Assembly (NCBI RefSeq): GCF_016219575.1
Contig: NZ_JACRMG010000037.1
Coordinates: 1-64,000 of the forward strand
DNA: 64,000 nucleotides
Direction of reading: 5' to 3'
DNA from: Bradyrhizobium sp.
GTDB lineage: Bacteria; Pseudomonadota; Alphaproteobacteria; Rhizobiales; Xanthobacteraceae
Numbering within the stretch: position 1 is the stretch's first letter; the number at the start of each line of letters is the position of its first letter. The position numbers were made by a program, and so were the translations under genes. The notes under the pieces are model-generated. The model worked only from the letters and a program-made list of their open reading frames with translations. It ran no database searches and was not told the DNA's origin. This document shows, one piece after another, positions 24,000 through 31,881 of the stretch.

Positions 24000-25607
24000 T
24001 TAGAACAAGTTGCCTTGATCGACCGGCTTCACCACACGCTTCGCAGCAGCGGGCCTCGCGTCGCGAACGGCAGGCTTCGGCGGCGCGGCGACCGCCGGCC
24101 GGTCGGCATCCGCGGTGACGCCGACGCGGCCATCGGCAAACTCGACGGAGAGATGCGCACTGGGGCCGATGGAAGCGGCCGCATGCACGGGATGGCCGGC
24201 CGCATCGCGCACCAGCGCAAAGCCGCGGTCCAGCACGCTGCGATAGGACAGCGCGGTGAGAAGCTTGCCGCTGCGTTCGACCCGCGCATCGAGCCGCTGC
24301 AGCAGCGTGCCGAGCGCGCGGTGCGCGCGTTCGGCGAGGCGATGGGCACGTTCGCGGTCGCGGGCGATCCGCTGGTGCTGCGCCTGGGCGTTGGCGAGCC
24401 TGGCAGCCTTGAAGCGCTGCTCGAGGCCGGCAAAGCGCTCGCGGCGGCGATGCAGCAGCGAGCGCGCCGAATGGGTCAGGCGTTCGCCGCAGCTGGTCAG
24501 GCCGGCGCGCGCATGGTTCACCTGGCCGCGCAGCACCCGCAGCGTCAGCCGCGCGCTGGATGCGGCAAAGCGGCGGAAATGCGCATGCGTGTTGGCCTTC
24601 AGCCCGCGCGGAAGCGCCGCGCCCGCGCTGTCGAGCCGCTGGCGCGGGATGGCGAGCAGTTCGCTCGCGGCGGGCAGCGCGCGGGCGGCGGCGCGCAATT
24701 CGTTGCGGCGGCTCTCCTGCGCGCGCTGCCAGCACATCACGGTGCGGCGGGCGAGGCTTTCGACCTCGGCGAACAGCTCGCTGCGCACCGGCACCGCCAT
24801 TTCGGCGGCCGCGGTCGGCGTCGGCGCGCGCTTGTCGGCGGCAAAATCGATCAGCGTGATGTCGGTCTCGTGGCCGACAGCGGAGATCAGCGGGATCATG
24901 CTGTCGGCGGCGGCGCGAACCACGATCTCCTCGTTGAACGACCAGAGGTCCTCCAGCGAGCCGCCGCCGCGGGCGACGATGAGCAGATCGGGGCGGGGAA
25001 TGCGTCCGCCCTCGGGCAGCGCGTTGAAGCCGCGGATGGCGGCCGCCACCTGCTCGGCCGAGCCTTCGCCCTGCACCTTGACGGGCCAGACCAGCACGTG
25101 GCGCGGAAAGCGGTCCTTCAGGCGGTGCAGGATGTCGCGGATCACGGCGCCGGTCGGCGAGGTGACGACGCCGATCGTCTCGGGCAGCCAGGGCAAGAGC
25201 TGCTTGCGCCGTTCGTCGAACAGGCCTTCGGCGGCGAGCTTCTTCTTGCGCTCCTCCAGCAGCGCCATCAGCGCGCCGACGCCGGCCGGCTCCAGCGCCT
25301 CGATCACGATCTGGTACTTCGAGGAGCCGGGATAGGTGGTGAGCTTGCCGGTGGCGATGACCTCGAGGCCTTCCTGCGGCTTGAAGCGCATGCGGGCGTG
25401 GGCGAACTTCCAGATCACCGCCTCGATCTTGGCGCTGTCGTCCTTCAGCGCGAAATAGCAATGGCCGGAGGAATGCGGGCCGCGGAAGCCCGAGATCTCG
25501 CCGCGCACCCGGACATGGCCATAGGCGTCCTCCACCGTCCGCTTCAGGGCGGAGGACAGCTCGGAAACGGTGAATTCGGGCGCGTTGGCAAGCGGTTCGG
25601 CGGGCAT
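24000..25607 (-). CDS. xseA: Exodeoxyribonuclease VII large subunit
   Basis: 535 residues from the ATG at 25607 (MPAEPLANAPEFTVSELSSAL). The N-terminal OB-fold (EISGFRGPHSSGHCYFALKDD, about 35-55), the catalytic core (VVTSPTGAVIRDIL, LIVARGGGSLEDLWSFN, ISAVGHETDITLIDFAAD) and a long Arg-rich coiled-coil region (about 290-450) are in the usual order. The enzyme, with the small subunit XseB, degrades single-stranded DNA from both ends. The C-terminal tail (about 490-535, Ala/Pro/Arg-rich) is an alphaproteobacterial extra. The longer frame to 25901 is not real. Confidence 0.95.
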   Translation of the reverse strand: MPAEPLANAPEFTVSELSSALKRTVEDAYGHVRVRGEISGFRGPHSSGHCYFALKDDSAKIEAVIWKFAHARMRFKPQEGLEVIATGKLTTYPGSSKYQIVIEALEPAGVGALMALLEERKKKLAAEGLFDERRKQLLPWLPETIGVVTSPTGAVIRDILHRLKDRFPRHVLVWPVKVQGEGSAEQVAAAIRGFNALPEGGRIPRPDLLIVARGGGSLEDLWSFNEEIVVRAAADSMIPLISAVGHETDITLIDFAADKRAPTPTAAAEMAVPVRSELFAEVESLARRTVMCWQRAQESRRNELRAAARALPAASELLAIPRQRLDSAGAALPRGLKANTHAHFRRFAASSARLTLRVLRGQVNHARAGLTSCGERLTHSARSLLHRRRERFAGLEQRFKAARLANAQAQHQRIARDRERAHRLAERAHRALGTLLQRLDARVERSGKLLTALSYRSVLDRGFALVRDAAGHPVHAAASIGPSAHLSVEFADGRVGVTADADRPAVAAPPKPAVRDARPAAAKRVVKPVDQGNLF

Positions 25608-25737
25608 TTCGGCGATTCGGCTGTTTGGGCTTTGTTCGCAAGGTAGGGGCTTCAGCCCGCCCCGCCAACGGACTTGCATTGCCGAGTACTCTATATTATA
25701 GAGTCCTCTAGATCTGGTGAAATTGAGGAGAATGACC

Positions 25738-26745
25738 ATGTTCGGACGGTTCATCCGCGGCGGCCTGAGCGGCTTCAAATGGGCCCTGTGCGGCGTCGGC
25801 GCGCTGTCGCTGACGGTGCTGGCGCTGCTCGCAACGCCGCTGCAGCGTCCGCCGGAGCTGCAGTCGATCTCGCGGGCGCGGGGCATGGTCGATCTGTCCA
25901 CCCTGCCTGCGGTCGAGCGCTACCAGGCCCGCGACGGCAGCTGGCTCGGCTTCCGCCATTATGGTGCGCGCGGCGTGCCGGCGGGCCGCGTGGCGATCGT
26001 GATCCATGGCTCCTCGGGCTCCAGCGGCGGCACCATCCATGCGCTGTCCCAGGCGCTGGCCGCGCGCGGTGTCGAGACGTTCGCACTCGACATCCGCGGC
26101 CATGGCGTCTCCGGCACCCGCGGCGACATCGGCTATGTCGGCCAGCTCGAGGACGATCTCGCCGATTTCGTCGCGGAGCTGCGAAAGGCGAACCCGTCCG
26201 CACCAATCACGCTGGTCGGCCATTCCTCCGGCGGAGGCTTTGCGTTGCGCATAGCGTCGTCGCCGGTCCAAAACCTGTTCGAGCGCGCCGTGCTGCTCGC
26301 GCCCTATCTCGGCTACGACGCGCCGACCACGCGGCCGAATTCCGGCGGCTGGGCCAAGGCCGACGTGCCGCGCATCCTCGCGCTGACCGCGCTGCGCGCG
26401 ATCGGCGTCAATTGTTGCGACGCGCTGCCGGTGCTCGCCTTCGCGGTGCCGTCCAACTCCGAGCAAAGGCTGACAACGACCTACACCGACCGGCTGATGC
26501 GCAATTTCGCGGTGCGCGATTATCGCCGCGACTTCGCCGCGGTGACCAAGCCGTTCACCATCATCTCCGGCGCGGATGACGAACTGATGTTCGCCGACAA
26601 GTACGCCGAGGTCGTCCGCGGCGCGGCTGTGGCGGTCGACGTCAAGCTGATTGACGGCATCGATCACATGGGCATCGTCGCTTCGTCGAAGGCGGCTGCG
26701 ATCGTCGCCGACGACGTCGCCACCCGCGGCGCGGCGGGGAGCTGA
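25738..26745 (+). CDS. Membrane-anchored alpha/beta hydrolase
   Basis: 335 residues. GAGGAG (25725-25730) lies seven bases before the ATG at 25738, which beats the ATG at 25732 and the GTG at 25717. One N-terminal transmembrane segment (about 12-32) precedes an alpha/beta-hydrolase fold with VIHGSSGSSGG, the nucleophile elbow VGHSSGGG (Ser, near 160), a possible acid in SGADDELM and the His in DGIDHMG. It resembles lysophospholipase-type serine hydrolases; the substrate is unknown. It is followed after 10 bases by a membrane protein gene and then a winged-helix regulator, apparently one operon. Confidence 0.85.
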   Translation: MFGRFIRGGLSGFKWALCGVGALSLTVLALLATPLQRPPELQSISRARGMVDLSTLPAVERYQARDGSWLGFRHYGARGVPAGRVAIVIHGSSGSSGGTIHALSQALAARGVETFALDIRGHGVSGTRGDIGYVGQLEDDLADFVAELRKANPSAPITLVGHSSGGGFALRIASSPVQNLFERAVLLAPYLGYDAPTTRPNSGGWAKADVPRILALTALRAIGVNCCDALPVLAFAVPSNSEQRLTTTYTDRLMRNFAVRDYRRDFAAVTKPFTIISGADDELMFADKYAEVVRGAAVAVDVKLIDGIDHMGIVASSKAAAIVADDVATRGAAGS

Positions 26746-26755
26746 GGAGAGCATC

Positions 26756-27304
26756 ATGATCGACAGCCAGCAGGCCTCCGAAGCAGTTGCCGACATCGAC
26801 GCCATGGTTCGCCGCGTGCAGCAGTCGCGGATCTACGATCTCGCCAGCCGGTTGATGGTGATGTGGGGCGTGCTGGTCTTCGCTGGCTATCTCGTCACGT
26901 ATTTCTTGCCGCGCTATGCCGGCATCGGCTGGATCGCGGTCTATGTCATCGGCATCGCCGGATGGGGGGCGTTCAGCGCCATCAATCGACCGAAATCGGG
27001 GGTGCGCAGCTTCGACCCGAAATTCCTGCTCGCCTTCGTGATGATCCTCGCGTTCGGCGTGTTCTGCTGCGTGCTCGGCCAGTTCGGTTCGCGCCAGCTG
27101 AGCACGTTCTGGGCGATCTATTTCATGACGATGTACGGCATCGCCGGGCTCTGGTTCGGCTACGCGTTCAGCGCAATCGGGCTTGCCGTGTCGGCGCTGA
27201 CGCTGGTCGGCTATTTCTGGCTCGGCAGCGCGTTCGACCTCTGGATGGCCTTCGTCAATGGCGGGGGGCTCATCGTCGGCGGCTTGTGGATGCGGCGGAG
27301 CTAG
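26756..27304 (+). CDS. Integral membrane protein of unknown function
   Basis: 182 residues with GAGGAGA five bases before the ATG. After a soluble N-terminus of about 35 residues (ASEAVADIDAMVRRVQQSRIYDLASR) come five or six hydrophobic helices. No transport or enzyme motif is evident. Proteins of this form often stand beside a small winged-helix regulator, as here (27309). It may sense or respond to a membrane signal; that is inference. Confidence 0.75.
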   Translation: MIDSQQASEAVADIDAMVRRVQQSRIYDLASRLMVMWGVLVFAGYLVTYFLPRYAGIGWIAVYVIGIAGWGAFSAINRPKSGVRSFDPKFLLAFVMILAFGVFCCVLGQFGSRQLSTFWAIYFMTMYGIAGLWFGYAFSAIGLAVSALTLVGYFWLGSAFDLWMAFVNGGGLIVGGLWMRRS

Positions 27305-27308
27305 AGCC

Positions 27309-27614
27309 ATGGCTGAGATCGACGACATCATCCACCAGCCGCTGCGGCTTCGGATCATGGCGGCGCTGAACGCACTGCCTCCCGCCACGGGCCTCGAATT
27401 TTCGCGGCTGAAGAAGTTGACCGGCGCCACCGACGGCAATCTCGGCGCCCATATCGAGACGCTGGCGAAAGCCGGCTACGTCGCGGTCGACAAGGCCTTT
27501 GTCGGCAAGAAGCCGCAGACCACGGTGACCGCCACCGCGGCCGGCCGCGGCGCCTTCGCCCGGCACGTCGCCACCTTGCAGGAGATCATCGCAGCTTCAG
27601 GAGGTGACAAATAG
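27309..27614 (+). CDS. Winged-helix transcriptional regulator (PF13601-like)
   Basis: 101 residues. The entire protein is a winged helix: LRLRIMAALNALPPATGLEFSRLKKLTGATDGNLGAHIETLAKAGYV covers helices 1-3 and AFVGKKPQTTVTATAAG the wing. It resembles the DNA-binding domain family found in small MarR/ArsR-like regulators and has no ligand domain. Its start is four bases after the membrane protein stop. It probably controls its own operon, and ligand sensing may come from the membrane partner. Confidence 0.85.
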   Translation: MAEIDDIIHQPLRLRIMAALNALPPATGLEFSRLKKLTGATDGNLGAHIETLAKAGYVAVDKAFVGKKPQTTVTATAAGRGAFARHVATLQEIIAASGGDK

Positions 27615-27690
27615 CCGATCCCCCTTGCGGAAGGAGGCGGACTCATGCGAACCGGGGGCCGTCGAAAATCCCCCTCATCCGGCGCGTCCC

Positions 27691-28974
27691 ATGAAAATCC
27701 TCCTGATCGGTTCCGGCGGCCGCGAACACGCTTTGGCATGGAAGATTGCGGCCTCTCCGCTGGTGACCAGGCTCTGGTGCGCACCGGGCAATGCGGGCAT
27801 CGCCAAAGACGCCGAATGCGTCGCGCTCGACATCACGGACCATCCGGCGGTGATCGATTTCTGCGGGAAGAACGCGGTCGATTTCGTCGTGGTCGGCCCC
27901 GACGCGGCGATCGCGGCGGGCATTGTCGACGATCTCAATGCCGCCGGCTTCAAGGCGTTCGGGCCGACCAAGGCGGCGGGCCGGCTGGAGAGCTCGAAGA
28001 ATTTCACCAAGGCGCTGTGCCGCGCCAACAACATCCCGACCGCGGCCTATGAGCACTTCAACAATGCCGACGCGGCGAAGGCCTACATCCGCCGGCAGGG
28101 CGCGCCGATCGTGGTCAAGGCGGACGGCCTTGCCGCCGGCAAGGGCGTCGTGGTGGCGATGACGGAGCAAGAGGCGCTGGCCGCGGTCGACATGATGTTC
28201 GGCGGCGGCTTCGGCGCCTCCGGCGCGGAAGTCGTCATCGAGGAGTTCATGGTCGGCGAGGAAGCCTCGTATTTCGCGCTGTGCGACGGCGAGCACGCGC
28301 TGCCGCTTGCCACCGCGCAGGACCACAAGCGCGCCTTCGACGGCGACCAGGGGCCGAATACCGGCGGCATGGGCTCCTATTCGCCCGCGCCTGTCATGAC
28401 GGACGCCATGTGCGCGCGCGTGATGGAGGAGATGGTCAAGCCGACCTTGCGCGCGCTGAAAGCGATGGGTTGTCCCTACAAGGGCGTGCTCTATGTCGGC
28501 GTGATGGTGACCAGGGATGGCCCGAAGCTCGTCGAATACAACGCGCGCTTCGGCGATCCCGAGTGCCAGGTGCTGATGCTGCGCATGATGAGCGACATCG
28601 TGCCGGCGCTGATCGCATCAGCCGACGGTCAACTGAAGAATTTCAGCCTGCGCTGGTATGACGACGCCGCGCTCACCGTGATCATGGCGACCAAAGGCTA
28701 TCCCGGCGACTACGGCAAGGGCTCGGTCATCGAGGGGCTGGACGAGGCCGCGAAAGTGGAGGGCGTCGAGATCTTCCACGCCGGCACGGCGGTGAAGGAC
28801 GGCCGCATCGTCGCCAATGGCGGCCGCGTGCTGAATATCTGCGCGCTCGGCAAGACCGTCACGGAAGCGCAAGCCCGCGCCTATCAGGCGGTCGACCGCA
28901 TCCAATGGCCCGAAGGCTTCTGCCGCCGCGACATCGGCTGGCAGGCCGTGAAGCGGGAGCAGGGGAAGGCGTAG
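27691..28974 (+). CDS. purD: Phosphoribosylamine-glycine ligase
   Basis: 427 residues from the ATG at 27691. The ATP-grasp domains are clear: MKILLIGSGGREHALAW (1-17), VVVGPDAAIAAGIVDDL, VVKADGLAAGKGVVVA (about 145-160), GPNTGGMGSYSPAP and VEYNARFGDPECQ. It makes glycinamide ribonucleotide in purine synthesis. No other purine genes are adjacent. A palindromic repeat follows the stop. Confidence 0.96.
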   Translation: MKILLIGSGGREHALAWKIAASPLVTRLWCAPGNAGIAKDAECVALDITDHPAVIDFCGKNAVDFVVVGPDAAIAAGIVDDLNAAGFKAFGPTKAAGRLESSKNFTKALCRANNIPTAAYEHFNNADAAKAYIRRQGAPIVVKADGLAAGKGVVVAMTEQEALAAVDMMFGGGFGASGAEVVIEEFMVGEEASYFALCDGEHALPLATAQDHKRAFDGDQGPNTGGMGSYSPAPVMTDAMCARVMEEMVKPTLRALKAMGCPYKGVLYVGVMVTRDGPKLVEYNARFGDPECQVLMLRMMSDIVPALIASADGQLKNFSLRWYDDAALTVIMATKGYPGDYGKGSVIEGLDEAAKVEGVEIFHAGTAVKDGRIVANGGRVLNICALGKTVTEAQARAYQAVDRIQWPEGFCRRDIGWQAVKREQGKA

Positions 28975-28984
28975 GCGTAGGTTC

Positions 28985-29067
28985 CGTCATTGCGAGCGCA
29001 GCGAAGCAATCCATCTATGCACGCGAAGAATGGATTGCTTCGTCGCTGACGCTCCTCGCAATGACGG
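28985..29067. repeat. Palindromic repeat (TGCGAGGAGCGAA type)
   Basis: CGTCATTGCGAGCGCAGCG...AAGCAATCCAT pairs with ATGGATTGCTTCG...CTCCTCGCAATGACGG. It lies between purD and the converging acyl-CoA dehydrogenase gene, just 11 bases after the purD stop. Confidence 0.85.
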
Positions 29068-29073
29068 TTGTTG

Positions 29074-30306
29074 CTACAGCAAATCCCCGCCCGCGGCTGA
29101 CGCCGTGGTGCCGTGCTCGCGGAACGCCTTGATGACGTTCTTGCCGATCTTCCACTTGTGCACCTCGTCGGGACCATCGACCAGCCGCTGCGAACGCACC
29201 TGGGTGTACCATTTGGCGAGCGGCGTATCCTGCGAGAAGCCCAGCGCGCCGTGCAGCTGGATCGCGGTGTCGATCACCTTGTGCACCATGTGCGCATGGA
29301 AGATCTTGGCGATCGAGTTCTCCTGGCGGATGTCCAGGCCCTTCTCGGCCTTGTAGGCGATATGGAGCAGCATGAGACGGCCGATGTAGAGCTCGCTCGC
29401 GCAGTCCGCGAGCATGAACTGCACGGCCTGGCGGTCGGCGAGCAACTGGCCGAAGGTCGAGCGCTTGGTGACGTGCGCCGCCGCCATGTCGAGAGCGCGC
29501 TGCGCTTTCGCGACGTTGTGCATGCCGTGGCGCAGCCGGCCATAGGCGAGGCGGTGCTGGCCCATGTTGAAACCGTTGCCTTCGCCGCCGAGCAGATTGT
29601 CGGCCGGGACTTTCAAATCCCTGATCTCGATCTCGGAATGGCCGCCGTGCAGGATGTCGTCGTGAGGGCCTTCGATCGCCATGTTGGCGACGTTGCGCTT
29701 GATCTTGTAGCCGGGGTTCGGCAGCTCCACGATGAAAGCCGAATGCTGCTTGTGGCGCGGCGCGTTGGGATCGGTCCTGGCGATGACCAGCGCCATGTCG
29801 GCGACGCTGGCCGAGGACGAGAACCATTTCTCGCCGTTGAGGATGTAGTTCTCGTTGCCGTCCTTCACGGCGGTGGTCTGCATGCCCGTGGCGTCGGCGC
29901 CGGCGGCTTTTTCCGTCATCGAATAGCAAATGCGCTTGTCGCCGTTGAGCAGCGGCTTGAGGAATTTCTCCTTCTGGTATTCCGTGCCGTGGGCGAGGAT
30001 GGTCATCATCGAGGCGTCGTCGGGGCCTTGCGTGTTCATCGAGAGCGCGCCGAGCATGCTCTCGCCGAGTTCCATCTGTACCAGCGCGTTGGCCAGCGGG
30101 CCGAGGCCCATGCCGCCATATTCCTTCGGCACCCACGGGCACCACAGGCCCTGCGCGCGGGCCTTCTTGCGCAGCGGGCCCAGCACGTCGGCGAGCGGCT
30201 TGCTGTCGAGTTCCTTCTCGGCGGGAATGCACTCGTCGTGCACCCATTTGCGCACCTTCTCGCGGATCGCTTTGGCTTCAGCCGGAATTTCGAAATCGAT
30301 CGACAT
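29074..30306 (-). CDS. Acyl-CoA dehydrogenase family protein (ACAD10/11-like)
   Basis: 410 residues from the ATG at 30306 with AGGGGAAA upstream. N-terminal helices (MSIDFEIPAEAKAIREKVRKW), the flavin/substrate region (CYSMTEKAAGADATGMQTTAVKDG), and the C-terminal IQLHGALGFSQDT and RLVDGPDEVHKWKIGK blocks are as in ACAD proteins. It oxidises an acyl-CoA with FAD, passing electrons to ETF. The DGPDEVHKW ending places it with the ACAD10/11-like group, shared with the second copy at 61349. Its substrate is not evident. Confidence 0.9.
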   Translation of the reverse strand: MSIDFEIPAEAKAIREKVRKWVHDECIPAEKELDSKPLADVLGPLRKKARAQGLWCPWVPKEYGGMGLGPLANALVQMELGESMLGALSMNTQGPDDASMMTILAHGTEYQKEKFLKPLLNGDKRICYSMTEKAAGADATGMQTTAVKDGNENYILNGEKWFSSSASVADMALVIARTDPNAPRHKQHSAFIVELPNPGYKIKRNVANMAIEGPHDDILHGGHSEIEIRDLKVPADNLLGGEGNGFNMGQHRLAYGRLRHGMHNVAKAQRALDMAAAHVTKRSTFGQLLADRQAVQFMLADCASELYIGRLMLLHIAYKAEKGLDIRQENSIAKIFHAHMVHKVIDTAIQLHGALGFSQDTPLAKWYTQVRSQRLVDGPDEVHKWKIGKNVIKAFREHGTTASAAGGDLL

Positions 30307-30422
30307 GGCGTTTCCCCTGGGCTTCTGGTTATGCTTTGAGGATGGCATAGACCGCTGACGTGCCAGCGGCAACCAAAACAAAGTTTGAAGCACGATGCGC
30401 GGGCCGCCTCGGAGAAATATGC

Positions 30423-31331
30423 ATGTCTGATCTCGCCGACCTCTTCCCCGGCTTCGGTTCCGAATGGATCAATACGTCCGCGGGGCGCATCTTCGCTCGC
30501 ACCGGCGGCAAGGGGCCGCCATTGCTGTTGCTGCACGGATTCTCCGAGACGCATGTGATGTGGCACCGCGTCGCGCCGCAACTGGCTGACAAGTTCTCGC
30601 TGATCATCGCCGATCTTCCGGGCTACGGCTGGTCGGACATGCCGGAGAGCGATGCGGATCATACGCCCTACACCAAGCGCGCGATGGCGAGGACGATGAT
30701 CGAGGCGATGGAGCGGCTCGGCCATGTGCATTTCGCGCTCGCCGGCCACGACCGCGGCGGGCGCGTTGCCTATCGCCTTGCGCTCGATCATCCCGGCCGG
30801 CTGTCCAGGCTTGCCGTGCTCGATATCCTGCCGACCTATGATTACTGGGAACGCATGAACCGGCTCTATGCGCTGAAGATCTATCACTGGACCTTCCTGG
30901 CGCAGCCGCATCCGCTGCCGGAGACGCTGATTGCGGGCAATCCGGACTTCTTCCTGAAGTTCAAGATGGCGAGCCAGACCAAATCGAAGACATTGGACGA
31001 AATTGATCCGCGTGCGCTGGAGCAATATCTGGCGCCGTTCCGCGATCCCTCGCGCGTGCATGCAATGTGCGAGGACTATCGCGCCGGCGCCTATGCCGAT
31101 TACGAGATCGACAAGGCCGACCGCGACGCCGGCAACAAGATCACCATCCCGATGCTGGCGCTGTGGGGCGATGCAGGGATTGCCAGCGCGGCGGCAACCC
31201 CGCTCGACAGCTGGAAGAAGTGGGCGACGAAGGTCGCGGGCTCGCCGGTCGACAGCGGGCATTTCCTCACCGAGGAGAACCCGGATGTGACGGCGAAGCT
31301 GCTGCGCGAGTTCCTTACCGCCGCACCTTGA
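30423..31331 (+). CDS. Haloacetate dehalogenase, fluoroacetate-type
   Basis: 302 residues from the ATG at 30423 with GGAGA seven bases upstream. It closely resembles the fluoroacetate dehalogenase RPA1163 of Rhodopseudomonas palustris, also 302 residues. The key positions fall on the same numbers: nucleophile Asp110 with Arg111 and Arg114 (GHDRGGR), Asp134, the fluoride pocket His155, Trp156 and Tyr219, and His280. Such enzymes hydrolyse the C-F or C-Cl bond of haloacetates through an Asp ester. The retained pocket makes defluorination likely, but activity is inferred. Its end overlaps the opposing tadA end by 17 bases. Confidence 0.88.
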   Translation: MSDLADLFPGFGSEWINTSAGRIFARTGGKGPPLLLLHGFSETHVMWHRVAPQLADKFSLIIADLPGYGWSDMPESDADHTPYTKRAMARTMIEAMERLGHVHFALAGHDRGGRVAYRLALDHPGRLSRLAVLDILPTYDYWERMNRLYALKIYHWTFLAQPHPLPETLIAGNPDFFLKFKMASQTKSKTLDEIDPRALEQYLAPFRDPSRVHAMCEDYRAGAYADYEIDKADRDAGNKITIPMLALWGDAGIASAAATPLDSWKKWATKVAGSPVDSGHFLTEENPDVTAKLLREFLTAAP

Positions 31332-31761
31332 AGAAGTCCTTCAATAGCGTCGCCGCCTCGCGCTCGCCCACCGCGGAATAGACTTCAGGCGCGTGATGGC
31401 AGGTCGGGGAAGCAAAGAAGCGCACGCCGGAATCGACCGCGCCGCCCTTGGGATCGGCGGCGCCGTAATAGAGCCGGCGGATGCGGGCAAAGGAGATCGC
31501 GGCTGCGCACATGGTGCAGGGCTCGAGCGTGACGTAGAGATCGCAATCGACCAGACGCTCGGTGCCGATCGCTTCGGCCGCCTGACGGAGCGCCAGGATT
31601 TCCGCATGTGCGGTCGGGTCGCAATCGGTCAGGGTGCGATTGCCGGCCGCGGCGATGACCTCGTAGTCGCGGACGATGACGCAGCCGATCGGAACTTCGC
31701 CCGATTTTCCGGCATTTTCGGCCGTTTTCAGCGCCAAATCCATGAAAGAAGGGGTAGTCAT
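31315..31761 (-). CDS. tadA: tRNA-specific adenosine deaminase
   Basis: 148 residues from the ATG at 31761 (MTTPSFMDLALKTAENAGK). The zinc site is complete: HAE (near 55-57) with the proton-shuttling Glu, and PCTMC (near 84-88). TadA converts A34 to inosine in the anticodon of tRNA-Arg(ACG), an essential step. The 3' end overlaps the dehalogenase gene. The long frame that continues upstream past 31761 to 33978 is antisense to rluB and is not coding. Confidence 0.94.
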   Translation of the reverse strand: MTTPSFMDLALKTAENAGKSGEVPIGCVIVRDYEVIAAAGNRTLTDCDPTAHAEILALRQAAEAIGTERLVDCDLYVTLEPCTMCAAAISFARIRRLYYGAADPKGGAVDSGVRFFASPTCHHAPEVYSAVGEREAATLLKDFFKVRR

Positions 31762-31881
31762 GCCTCGTATCATCGGAAGAAACCTGCTACTAGCTGCGCC
31801 TTCAGCAAACGTGGATACCGGTTTTGCGTGAGAATGCGGCTCGAAAACGGGCGCGCATGACTGCCCTTTGACCGACCCCGT

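Noticed and set aside
23328..25646. A 772-codon rightward open frame
   Set aside because: Crosses the hydrolase in another frame, then a palindromic repeat, then antisense to xseA.
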